The notes beneath the pieces were generated by a model. That model did not search any database and was not told the DNA's origin. It saw nothing but the letters and a program-made list of their open reading frames with translations. From the NCBI GenBank assembly GCA_963736235.1, contig CAVTOR010000006.1, positions 1 to 64,000 on the forward strand: a stretch of 64,000 nt of DNA, given 5' to 3'. Source of the stretch: CAVORB01 sp963736235. GTDB lineage: Bacteria; Pseudomonadota; Gammaproteobacteria; Chromatiales; Chromatiaceae. The translations under genes and the position numbers were made by a program. Below, in pieces: positions 31,331-40,506 of this stretch (within the stretch, counting starts at the first letter, position 1; the number at the start of each line of letters is the position of its first letter).

Positions 31331-32701
31331 ATGACGTCGGAGTCACGACCACTCCTATATCTAAAACCGCCGACAGCCGAAGACCCGCTGCCTCCCAGCA
31401 TCCTGAGCCGAGGGTGGGACGTCCACGTCGTCACGCACCCGGACGCCGCATTGGAGCTGATGGAAGAGCAGGAATTCCGCGTCGGGCTGGTCCTATGGGA
31501 TGCGTCGGACGCGGAGAGGTTCGCCACCCACCGCCAAGTCGAGTTCCTCCTCAACGAGAACAGCCACATCAACTGGGTCGCGCTGCTCACCGACGTGACC
31601 AGCTCCCTGCGCCAGATCTCGCGCATCATCACGACCCATTTCTACGACTTTCACACCCTGCCGCTGGACCCGGATCGGCTCTTGTTCACCCTAGGCCATG
31701 CGTACGGCATGGCGGAGATCGCCTGCTCGCTCACCGAGCCGCACACGGATCGGCCCGTGCGGTTCGAGATGGTCGGACAGAGCCCCTCGATGCTGAGCTT
31801 GTTCCAAACGATCGAGAAGATCGGGACGATCGATCTCAATGTCATGGTTCGCGGTGAGAGCGGAACCGGCAAAGAGCTCGCGGCCCGTGCCATTCACAAG
31901 CTGTCAACCCGCGCGGAGGGTCCGTTCGTCGCCGTGAACTGCGGCGCACTGCCGAAGGACTTGATCCAGGCAGAGCTGTTCGGTCATGAAAAGGGCTCAT
32001 TCACCGGAGCGGACCGCCAACGGGTGGGCCGCATCGAGGCGGCGCAACAAGGGACCCTCTTCCTCGACGAGATCGGCGATCTCCCGCTCGATCTGCAGGT
32101 CAACCTGCTGCGCTTCCTGCAGGAGAAAACCATTAACCGGATCGGCAGCTCCACCCAGATTCCGGTCAACGTGCGCGTGATCGCGGCGACCCACGTGAAT
32201 CTGGAAAAGGCGGTCGATGACGGTCGCTTCCGCGAAGACCTCTATTACCGGCTCAACGTGCTGCACTTGGAGATGACGCCGCTGCGGGACCGCGGCGACG
32301 ATATCGAGCTGCTCGCCAACCACTTCTTCTGGGAGTTCGCCAAACGGGTGAGGCCAAACCTCAAGGGTTTCAGCCACAAGGCGATGGACGCCGTCAAGTC
32401 CTACCCATGGCCCGGCAACGTCCGCGAAATGGTCAACCGCATCCAGCGGGCGGTGGTGATGTGCGAAGGGAGACTGATCAGACCGCGGGACCTGGGTCTC
32501 GACCGGGATTCCCCAAGCGGCGTGCTCGTGACCCTGGCGGAAGCGCGGGCCAAGGCGGAAAAAGAGGCGATCGAATCAACCCTGAGCGCGGTGCGGAACA
32601 ATGTTTCGAAGGCGGCGCGCATGCTCGACATCTCGCGCGTGACGCTGTACCGCCTGATGGAGCAGCACGCCATCGACTGGCAGAGGTCGAAGAATTCTTA
32701 G
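31331..32701 (+). CDS. VpsR-like sigma-54-type enhancer-binding regulator
   Basis: The 456-residue regulator has three parts. An N-terminal receiver-like domain (residues about 10-115) lacks the usual acidic pocket. The central AAA+ domain has Walker A VRGESGTGKELAARAI, the sigma-contact loop GSFTGA in place of GAFTGA, Walker B GTLFLDEIGDLPLDLQ and REDLYYRLNVLHLEMTPLRD. The C-terminal Fis-type HTH is NNVSKAARMLDISRVTLYRL. This layout resembles VpsR-type regulators that sense cyclic di-GMP and activate polysaccharide genes. I use the ATG at 31331, nine bases after AGAGG, not the ATG nine codons earlier. Its neighbours wcaJ and the methyltransferase fit such a role. Confidence 0.88.
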   Translation: MTSESRPLLYLKPPTAEDPLPPSILSRGWDVHVVTHPDAALELMEEQEFRVGLVLWDASDAERFATHRQVEFLLNENSHINWVALLTDVTSSLRQISRIITTHFYDFHTLPLDPDRLLFTLGHAYGMAEIACSLTEPHTDRPVRFEMVGQSPSMLSLFQTIEKIGTIDLNVMVRGESGTGKELAARAIHKLSTRAEGPFVAVNCGALPKDLIQAELFGHEKGSFTGADRQRVGRIEAAQQGTLFLDEIGDLPLDLQVNLLRFLQEKTINRIGSSTQIPVNVRVIAATHVNLEKAVDDGRFREDLYYRLNVLHLEMTPLRDRGDDIELLANHFFWEFAKRVRPNLKGFSHKAMDAVKSYPWPGNVREMVNRIQRAVVMCEGRLIRPRDLGLDRDSPSGVLVTLAEARAKAEKEAIESTLSAVRNNVSKAARMLDISRVTLYRLMEQHAIDWQRSKNS

Positions 32702-32703
32702 AC

Positions 32704-32735
32704 GCTGATGATTGGCCATCCTGGCCAAAATCAGC
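32704..32735. terminator. Hairpin downstream of the VpsR-like gene
   Basis: The sequence GCTGAT ... TGGCCA-TCC-TGGCCA ... ATCAGC forms nested inverted repeats three bases after the stop codon. There is an A-rich internal loop but no following T run on the plus strand, so it is a weak or bidirectional terminator at best. Confidence 0.4.
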
Positions 32736-32866
32736 ACGCCACCCAAGAAGCGCGGTTCTCGGATGGCTTCATCTTCAATCGCTTACGCGCTCAAAAATGG
32801 CGTCACATCCATATGCCGCGGTAAGCGCTTGTCAGTCATCTCGTGAAACGAAGAGGCCCTGCGATA

Positions 32867-34587
32867 TTACTGACCGGCCTTTTCCCCGGTCTCCGCGGCA
32901 ACCGGACTCGCGCTTGATGCCGGAACCTGCCAGTCGGTTACGGCAACCAAGTCTCCGGATTCGTCTGCCTTGAACTTGGCGATGTAAGCGCTCCTGGAGA
33001 TGAATCGCTGACCCGGCGCAAGGCTCACGCGCGGGTAAACCGACGTGTAGTTCGCGCGGTCGATCATGTGCTCGATGCGTTCCAGCATATATTCGCGGAC
33101 GAAGAACCCGCGCATCGCCTTCAATGCGCCCAAGGCCATCTTCAGGGTGAAATAGGCGTTCGCCTGCACCAGCCGCGCGTCGGGGGCGTAAATGCGATTC
33201 GCCTTGAGCCAGCCGGTCGAGCGCGCCAACAGCCGCGGCAACTTGCTTGGAAGCTCGTACGGGTGAACGAGGTAAACCCGTTCGCGCTCGGACTGCGGGA
33301 TCCCCGCGGGATCAACCCCGAAAAGGCTCGTCGACAGGTAGATCCGTCCGTTGCCAGGACCGGCATTGAGCGCCCAGAGCCCCATCAGATCGGCCTTCTC
33401 CAGCCAGAAAACGGCTGTTCCCCCGCCGATTTGCTCCAACAGCGACCGCCACGCGTCCTCGCTCAGCTCCTCGGGATCGGCAACCCGGATGTCCATCACC
33501 TGACCGCCCCGCTGCTCCAGCTCGCTCCGCAGTTTCTGCGCCGCGGACTCCCCTCGCGGGTCACCCGAGCGGTAGACCTGCACGACCGGCCCCGCGGTCA
33601 GCCCCTCGTCCGAGAGATGCCGAGCCACGGCGTCGGCCTCCAGGGTCATGCCCTCGGAAAGGTAGACCGAATAGAAGCTCCCCTCGTCGCTCACGGGCAA
33701 GTCCGTGGTCGGGAACAGACATGGCACGCCGTTCTGCTCGCAGAACTCGTGTAGGGGCCGCCAGCCACCGGGAACGACGCCGTTCAATACCGCGAAAACC
33801 GGCTGCTTCTCGTACTGGACCTGGAGCTGTGCCGGCCAGGAATCTGGCGGTCCCTTGAGCTCCCACACGTGAAGCGCCCACTTGCGGTAGGGAGCGAACA
33901 GCCATTCCTTGTGCCACGGCGCATGTTTCGCGCGATAGCCCTCGTGGCGCGTCTCGGCGTTCTTCTGCCGCAGAAACACCTCGAACACATCCAGCAGCGC
34001 CTTGCGCACCGCCGGATCGACCGCATCCGAGACGACCGTGGCGAAGTGGATCTCGCTCTCGGTCACCCCAGGCGCACCGTCGGTTTTCAGGGACTTCAAG
34101 TAAGAAATCAGGCTGTCGAGATCCTCGTCGGACAGGGCATAACGAGGCATGAAGGCGCTGAGCACCTCACCATCGGCGCCGACCCCATCGCGAATCGCGA
34201 TCTTCAGGGTCTCGTCGGTGTAGGCAGGCCTTTGGATCGGCGCCAAAGGCGGCTTTCTTGTCGGCAACCTGAGGGGCTGATAAAGCATATCCCCCACCAC
34301 CGCGGGCACGACCTCCTGGCCTTCCAAGGACCCGAGACCGCTTCGCCGGTGGCAGGCGCCGCAGACAATCTGCTCCCCGGAAAGCCGAACATCGCCCTGC
34401 ACCATCCCGGAAATCAGCTCACCCGAGGGCAAGATCCCCTCCCGGTACATGCGGCGGCCTGCCTCAATCTGTTCGGGGTCAGCGGCGACTTCGTCTTTCC
34501 GAGGCAACGCGCATCGCCAACCACGGGCAGGAGCAACAGCGCCAGCCAGGAAGTCGCTTGACGACGCCCCGCGCGCGTAACGGCCAT
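32867..34587 (-). CDS. Periplasmic cytochrome c fused to a substrate-binding-protein fold
   Basis: The mature protein starts with a mono-haem cytochrome c domain (residues about 30-150): haem motif CGACHRR and a methionine in AFMPRYALSDEDLDSLISYL as the likely axial ligand. It continues into a periplasmic-binding-protein (Leu/Ile/Val-binding, type I) domain of about 380 residues (FAVLNGVVPGGWRPLHEFCE, EADAVARHLSDEGLTAGPVV). The main frame begins without a signal, but an ATG at 34587 opens a frame encoding a Sec signal (TSWLALLLLPVVGDA) that meets it near 34505. One indel there restores a complete exported protein. It follows the SCO gene by 36 bases, suggesting a redox partnership. Confidence 0.85.
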
Positions 34588-34623
34588 TGCCGACGGGAAA
34601 CCATGCGAGTCGGCCTGCCCGAT

Positions 34624-35358
34624 CTAACGCTCGGCGAGCTGCCGGTACTCCGCCACGATCTCATCGGCGCTGGCGATCCCGTCCAGGCGCACCCACGGAT
34701 CACTCGCCGACTTCCTGAGCAGGGTCGTGGGCTCGTGGCTCATCTTGTTTCCCCGATAGACGTCGAAGGATTTCTGCACCGCCACGACGTCATCGATGTC
34801 GCCCGTCAGAAACTGCCACTGCGGACCCGCCTCGAAGCGCTCGGCATACTCACGCAGGCGCTCGGGGGTGTCGTACTCGGGATCGATGGAGACCGAGATC
34901 ATGCGCACCTCCGAGCTTGCCGGGCCGAGCTCCTTTTGGACTTGCGCGAAGATGCCGCTCATCACCGGGCAAATGGTCGTGCAGGTGGTGAAGATGAAGT
35001 TGACCATCACCGGACGGTCCGTATCCAGCTCCTTGAGCAGGCTCGTCTCCTCGCCCGCCATCGAGACCAGCTCGAAGTCCTTGAGCGGGTAGGCATGCTC
35101 CGAACGCTGGTAGCCCTTCTGCCCCATCATCGCGCGGTGATGGGCATGCGGGTCGTCCTCCGCAGCGTTCTCTGCCTGGTGTTGGGAGTGATCCATGGCC
35201 TGTTCGTGCTGGCTATGGTCCACGGACTCTGCCGGTTGGTGATGGTGCTCGTGCCCTTCGTCGTGTTGGCTGGCCATCACGGGCGCTCCGAGCCAGCCGA
35301 GCATGGCCGCGGCAACCAACGCGAGTGAGATATCTCGGATTATTTCTGGGCGATACAT
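34624..35358 (-). CDS. SCO1/SenC copper chaperone with a His-rich N-terminus
   Basis: The 244-residue exported or membrane-anchored SCO protein has the thioredoxin fold with the copper motif TTCTTICPVM (Cys126, Cys130, CxxxC) and the distal histidine in SHEPTTLLR (His208). SCO proteins deliver Cu or act as thiol reductants for copper sites. Unusually, residues 32-74 contain twelve histidines in groups such as GHEHHH, HSQHEQAMDHSQH and HAHHRAMM, followed by two methionines, a likely extra copper store. I use the ATG at 35358, directly before the signal-like MYRPEIIRDISLALVAAAML, not an ATG 24 codons upstream. It lies between the oxidase/protease cluster and the cytochrome gene. Confidence 0.92.
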   Translation of the reverse strand: MYRPEIIRDISLALVAAAMLGWLGAPVMASQHDEGHEHHHQPAESVDHSQHEQAMDHSQHQAENAAEDDPHAHHRAMMGQKGYQRSEHAYPLKDFELVSMAGEETSLLKELDTDRPVMVNFIFTTCTTICPVMSGIFAQVQKELGPASSEVRMISVSIDPEYDTPERLREYAERFEAGPQWQFLTGDIDDVVAVQKSFDVYRGNKMSHEPTTLLRKSASDPWVRLDGIASADEIVAEYRQLAER

Positions 35359-35586
35359 GATCCTGGGAACCTCTTCCTGTTTACTTCTGGCGTTGGGGGA
35401 GTCTACGACGAGCGACGTGTATCGGAACATAGACTACATCACGGCACCGGTGAGGAGATAGGCTGCTCGGGGAGTTCCGTGCCGTTAGCCGCGGGTAATG
35501 TACGGGCACCGCTTGCCAGGTTGCGGCCCGACTCCGCAGCCAGATCACTGCAGACGCGATCCGGCCTTATACCTGCCTGCCTGAGT

Positions 35587-35613
35587 CCCGCCCCTCCAGC
35601 GGAGGGGGCGGGG
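35587..35613 (-). terminator. GC-rich hairpin after the subtilase gene
   Basis: The strand carries CCCGCCCCTCC, a three-base loop AGC and GGAGGGGGCGGG, an almost perfect 11-base stem beginning 14 bases beyond the protease stop. No T run follows on the minus strand. A related hairpin lies after the third MCO gene (40573-40592), so they may be terminators or stability elements of the same kind. Confidence 0.5.
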
Positions 35614-35627
35614 TCTGGCAAGCGCCG

Positions 35628-38600
35628 TCAGTTACAGCCCGTCACGACGATGTTGCTGAACACGCTCTCGCCCGTGGGGTTGGCCACGTCGTGGTCCATG
35701 GCGAAGATCAGGCGCGATGAAGCTCCCCGTGTAGAAGCTACCCACCGGAATCGAGTAGTTCGTGACCACTCCGCCACCGGCGTAGTTGTGGGTACGTCCT
35801 GGATGCCCCAGGTCTGGGTCCCGTAAAGCTGGAACGTCCTGTTCGACGCTGATGCCGTCGTCCGTGTCGAACCCGATGCCGTGGATCTCCCCCTGGGTGC
35901 CGCTCGAGAAGTCGAAGCTCAGGGTCGTCCGCCCCGACCACGCAGTTGAACTGCACCTGCTTCCAGGCATTGCCCACCATGCTCAGGGTCCGTCGCCCAA
36001 CCCGTCCTGCTGCCGCCGTAGGTCGCCACTCGTACCCTGCGTCGACCGTACGTGACACACTGCGTCCTGGCTGACGGCCGAGCAGCCGTCGACGTCACCG
36101 TCTCACCGCGGGTTTCGGCACAGTCGAGCGCGTCGCTCACGCCGTCGACGCTGTCGAGCTGCTGCCGAGCAGCCGTGCGTCGTCCACCGCGGGGTGTTAG
36201 GGCACGGTCGAGCGCGTCGCTACGCCGTCACCGTCACTATCTACGGGCGTGGTCGTGATGCTGATGTTGCTGAACACGCTCTCGCCCGTCGCGTTGGCCA
36301 CATCGTGGTCCATGGCGAAGATCAGACGCGGGAAGGTACCCGTGTAGCAAGCTCCCCACCGGGATCGCGTAGGTCGACCAGTCCGCCGCCGGGTAGTGTC
36401 GGTAGCGTCTGGATGACCCCACGTCTGCGTCCCGTAGAGCTGGAACGTCCTGTTCGCGCTGATGCCGTTGTCCGTGTCGAACCCGATGCCGTGGATCTCG
36501 CCCTGCGCACCACTGCTGAAGGTCACCGTGAGCACCGTATCGGCAGTGACCGTGTACGGCGCATTCAACACCACCTGCTTCCAGGTGTTGCCCACCATGC
36601 GCAGCGTCGCCCCACCGTCGAGGAGTCCGTCGTCCCACCTCGTCCTGGCTGCCGCCGTAGGTCACGACATCGTAGCTCTGCGGTACGTCGTCGATCGTGA
36701 CCGTCAACTGGGTCGGCACGACAACCTCACAGGCGTCGCCGATTCCGTCGCCGTCCGCGTCTTCCTGACCCGGATTGGCGTCAGCCGGGCAGTTGTCGCA
36801 CGGATCGCCAACGCCGTCTCCGTCTGACGTCGGCTTGGTCGCCATTCGGAGCTCACGCGGGCAATTGTCAGCGCTGTCTAGCAACCCCATCACCATCGCT
36901 GTCGGTCAGCGCATCGCACGCATCGCCGATGCCGTCTCCGTCCGTGTCTTCCTGGCCGGGGTTGGCGTCGCCGGGCAGTTGTCGGCGCTGTCGGCTATCC
37001 CATCGCCATCGCTGTCGGTCAGCGCATCGCACGCATCACCGATACCGTCGCCGTCCGTGTCTTCCTGGCCGGGTTGGCCGCCGCCGGGCAGTTGTCGGCC
37101 TGTCGGCAATCCCGTCGCCGTCGCTGTCGGTCAGCGCATCGCAGGCATCGCCGATACCGTCGCCGTCCGTGTCTTCTTGACCGGGGTTGGACACCGCCGG
37201 GCAGTTGTCGCACTGTCGGCAATTCCGTCGCCATCGCTATCCGTCAGCGCATCGCACGCATCACCGATGCCGTCTCCGTCCGTGTCTTGCTGTCCTGGGT
37301 TGGACACCGCCGGGCAGTTGTCGACTCCGTCGGCAATTCCGTCACCGTCGCTATCGGTCAGACGATCGCAGCATCGCCGATGCCGTCACCGTCCGTGTCT
37401 TCCTGGCCAGCATCAGCCACCGCCGGGCAGTTGTCGGCACTGTCGGCTACGCCATCGCCATCGCTATCAGTCAGGGCGTCGCAGGCATCACCAAGGCCGT
37501 CTCCGTCCGTGTCGGCCTGATCGGCGTTCGCAGCGTTGGGCAATTGTCGGTGCTGTCGGCAATCCGTCCCATCGCTGTCGGTCAGCGCATCGCAACATCG
37601 CCGATGCCGTCTCCGTCGTGTCTTGCTGACCGGGATTGGCTACCGCCGGGCAGTTGTCAGAGCTGTCGGCAACTCCGTCACCGTCGCTGTCGGTCAGCGC
37701 ATCGCACACATCGCCGATGCCCATCGCCGTCTGTATCGGCCTGGTCGGCATTTGCAATGTTCGGGCAGTTGTCAGTCGCGTTCGGCACACTGTCGCCGTC
37801 GATATCGTCGTCGCAGACATCGCCAATGCCGTCTGCGTCCGCATCGGCCTGATCGGCGTTTGCGTTCAACGGACAGTTATCGGCTGCGTTCAACGCACCA
37901 TCGCCGTCGACGTCATCGTCGCAGACATCGCCGATGCCATCTCCGTCCGCGTCGGCCTGATCGGCATTCGCCGCGGCCGGGCAGTTGTCGACGCCGTTGG
38001 CAATCCCATCACCGTCGCCGTCGAGCTGGCTGTCCGCGCAACCGTTGACATCGACCGGTTCGCCCGGAGGGGTATCGGGACACAGGTCCAGTGCGTCGCT
38101 GACACCATCGTCGTCAGTGTCCAGCACATCGTCGTCCAGCAGGGTAACCTGGGCGCTCGCGGGCGTGCCCAAGACGCCGCCGACTGGATTGCTCAGGGTG
38201 ACGGTCAGGTCCTCATCTCCCTCGACCAGGCTGTCGTCGAGAACGGTTACGGAAAAGCTTCCGCTGACCTCGCCGTCCGCCAGGTTTAGGGTGCCGGACG
38301 CTGCCTCATAGTCGGTTCCCGCGATGGCCGTTCCATCGGCGGTCGCGTAGTCGACGGATACCGCGCCGACGCTGCTGCCGGTGCGAGTGACCGTCACCGC
38401 CAGGGTGGCCACGTTCTCGTCGATGCTGTACGTCGGCAGCGCTGAACTGAAAGCTCGTCGGATCGGAGCCCGGGGTGATATCGAACTGCAACGCCAGCCA
38501 GTCGTAGGCCGCGGCCAGGTCGATCAGTCCATTGCCGTAATCGTGATCCGGTCCGCCAACGCCGAGATCGAGCGCTGTCTCCGTGAGCGCGGACTTGAGC

Positions 38601-39892
38601 TGGGTTGCGGTCGCCTCCGGGAAGGCGCCCTTCAGCACCGCCATGCCACCCGACACGTGGGGTGCCGCGAACGAGGTCCCGGACACCCAGTTGAGATACG
38701 TCGGCACCCGGTCCGCCGTCATCACCTGCTCGCCCGGGGCCATCAGGTGCGGGAAGATCCCGCCGTCGCAGGCACCCGCGCCACGGCTGCTCTGAAAATC
38801 CACGTCGAGATTGATGTCGACGGAGCCAACCGCCAGCACGGAGGGGTCGTTGGCGGGGCTGACGCTGGTATCCGCCCCCGGGCCATAGTTCCCGCCCGCA
38901 AACACCACGGCGATGTCAGATGCCGCCAGCAGCGCGAGGTCCGTCGAGAACTCCTGGTTACACTGGTTGATGGTGCCGGTGAGATTCCAGGAATTGTTGA
39001 CGATATCCGGGGCATCGTCCGTCGCTGGATTGTCGTCCGGGTCCAGGACCCACTGATAGGCTTCGTGGATACCGCTGAGGCTAGCCACGGGCGGGAACGC
39101 ATCGTTGAAGATCTTGGCCGCGATCCACTGGGCGTCAGGCGCCATGCCGACCTGGTAACCGAACGTGTCACCGCCGACCATCAGGCCCATCACCTGCGTG
39201 CCGTGGCCGTTGACGTCCGCCGGGGTCGCGTGCTGTCCGTTGGGATCGAACCAGCTGTTGCTGCCCCCACGCCACCTGGGCCCGAGGGCGGGATGTGACG
39301 CATCGACACCGGTGTCGAGGCTGGCCACCACCACACCCTGACCGGCGTGCCCGAGATCCCAGAGGCCCTGGACCCCGGTCGCGGGGAGATTCCAGTCCGT
39401 GACCCCCGTGGGCGCGGAGCTGGGGCCAGGCCCCTGTATGGTCGCGTCCCACCGCACGACCTCGACGCCCGGCAACTCCGCAAGCTCCGGCAGCAAGCGG
39501 ATCGGCACCTCCCCCACAACGCTGTTTCGGCTCCAAAGGAGCTTGAGCTTACGGTTTTCCTTGTGGGACTTGAGGAACTTTTCGACCTGTTTCGCCGAGT
39601 CCTTGGCCTGCTTCTTCAGGTCCTGGACCAGCGTCTTGCGTATCAGCTTGACGCGTTCCTTGGTGCTCTTTTTGGTGTCGTCGGGGAACAGGCTCTCTGC
39701 CGTGCGGGCGGCGTCCAGGCGCAGCGCCTCGATATCGACCTGCTCCGCGAACTGGACGATGACTGGAAGGTCTCCCTGATCGCCGGCGAGCTTCATCGCG
39801 TGCTGCAGGGTGGGCGCCAGCGTGCCCGCGGGCGCGGCGCTGCCGAAAGCCATCGCGAGCGCGGCGACCAGGGAGCTTAACTTGGAATTCAT
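35628..39892 (-). CDS. Exported subtilisin-like (S8) protease with Calx-beta, TSP3 repeats and two C-terminal domains (frame breaks)
   Basis: About 1,420 residues in order: signal peptide (MNSKLSSLVAALAMAFGSAA), an I9-like propeptide (about 40-150), the S8 domain with complete triad Asp193 (SLDTGVDASHP), His230 (NGHGTQVMG) and Ser407 (GTSFAAPHVSGG), a Calx-beta domain, about a dozen thrombospondin type 3 repeats, and two copies of a C-terminal domain shared with the third MCO. The frame is clean to residue 470, then changes near 38440 and many times in the repeats. It ends FSNIVVTGCN. It starts 11 bases after the small exported gene, so it belongs to the oxidase cluster. It may process or anchor cluster proteins. 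The breaks look like indel errors in repetitive DNA. Confidence 0.88.
35634..36060 (-). repeat. C-terminal domain copy 1 (in the protease)
   Basis: This is one of four copies in the window of a domain of about 140 residues. It is recognised by QGEIHGIGFDTDDGIS, ATHNY/TYPQL-AGGG and FAMDHDVANPTGESVFSNI. The DNA near 35643-35700 is nearly identical to the copies at 36256, 40636 and 41125. It is the last domain of the protease. Confidence 0.75.
36240..36700 (-). repeat. C-terminal domain copy 2 (in the protease)
   Basis: This is the best-preserved copy in the protease: YSYDVVTYGGSQDEVG, MVGNTWKQVVLNAPYTVTAD, TVLTVTFSSGAQGEIHGIGF, RTFQLYGTQTWG and FAMDHDVANATGESVFSNIS. A short TSP3-like linker (36060-36240) separates it from copy 1. 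The pattern suggests a calcium-dependent beta-sandwich or carbohydrate-binding-like fold. That reading is inference. Confidence 0.75.
36700..38130 (-). repeat. Tandem thrombospondin type 3 repeats (about 12 units of ~113 bases)
   Basis: The minus strand repeats a unit of about 37-38 residues built on DSDGDGIADSADNCP followed by DTDGDGIGDACD. The complement of the DNCP codons (gggcagttgtc and close variants) recurs at about 36786, 36858, 36972, 37085, 37198, 37312, 37427, 37539, 37650, 37764, 37870 and 37978, a period near 113 bases. Each unit supplies DxDxDG calcium-binding loops. Several units carry single-base frame breaks. Confidence 0.9.
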
Positions 39893-39903
39893 GCGCAACC
39901 TTT

Positions 39904-40506
39904 TCAGTTGACTGTCAGGTGTTCGACCTTGAAGTCCCCGATCACCACCGAGACCTTCTGCCCCGGCTTCACCTGGGCGCCCGGGTTCGAGAACATGATC
40001 GCGTAGATCTTGTCCGGCTTGATGTTCTTCCCGCGGTTGGTGGTGCGCAGCGCACCCACCTTGGCCGCCGTGGGCACCGCGAGCTTGACGCCGGTTTCCT
40101 CGGATTCCACGTAGGGTTTGATGCGGCTGTCGAACAGCGGCAGCGCCTTGTCCACGTCCGTCACGCGGAAGCGAAATCCGAGCCAGTACCCATCCGCCGT
40201 GTAGTCGATGCGGATGACCTCGACCCCCCACTTCTCGGTGATCGACTTGGGCACGCTCGGGTCGGGCGCCATCGCCTCGTCGCGCTGTTGCGCGGCCTCG
40301 ACGATGGCGGATTGAATCTGTTCGAGGGTCACTGCCGGACGGCTCGTAGTCGTCGTATTCGGCTCCTCGGTCACTGCTGTTTTAGAGCCCTCCGCTGGCA
40401 CCTCCTCCGCAACCGCGGCCTGCGCCCCGCTCAATGCCGCCGCCAGGGCGAGCACTGAGCCGAACGGACCGAGCCGGTTCCTTGTTGCGTTACTTGCGAA
40501 CTTCAT
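39904..40506 (-). CDS. Small exported protein of unknown function in the oxidase cluster
   Basis: This 200-residue protein has a signal peptide (MKFASNATRNRLGPFGSVLA and on to about residue 33). A Thr/Glu-rich linker follows, then a compact domain with TLEQIQSAIVEAAQQRDEAM, EVIRIDYTADGYWLGFRFRV, DVDKALPLFDSRIKPYVESE and VKPGQKVSVVIGDFKVEHLT. I do not recognise a family. There are no cysteines or His-rich motifs, so copper binding is not suggested. The start at 40506 has a strong GAGGAGGAAG upstream. It sits between the third MCO and the protease (11-base gap) on the same strand. A chaperone or propeptide-like partner of these exported proteins is possible but unproven. Confidence 0.8.
   Translation of the reverse strand: MKFASNATRNRLGPFGSVLALAAALSGAQAAVAEEVPAEGSKTAVTEEPNTTTTSRPAVTLEQIQSAIVEAAQQRDEAMAPDPSVPKSITEKWGVEVIRIDYTADGYWLGFRFRVTDVDKALPLFDSRIKPYVESEETGVKLAVPTAAKVGALRTTNRGKNIKPDKIYAIMFSNPGAQVKPGQKVSVVIGDFKVEHLTVN

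Noticed and set aside
36700..38130. Regularly spaced repeats that might be taken for a CRISPR array
   Set aside because: The period is about 113 bases, the whole unit is repeated, and it translates into thrombospondin type 3 repeats. There are no short constant repeats with variable spacers.
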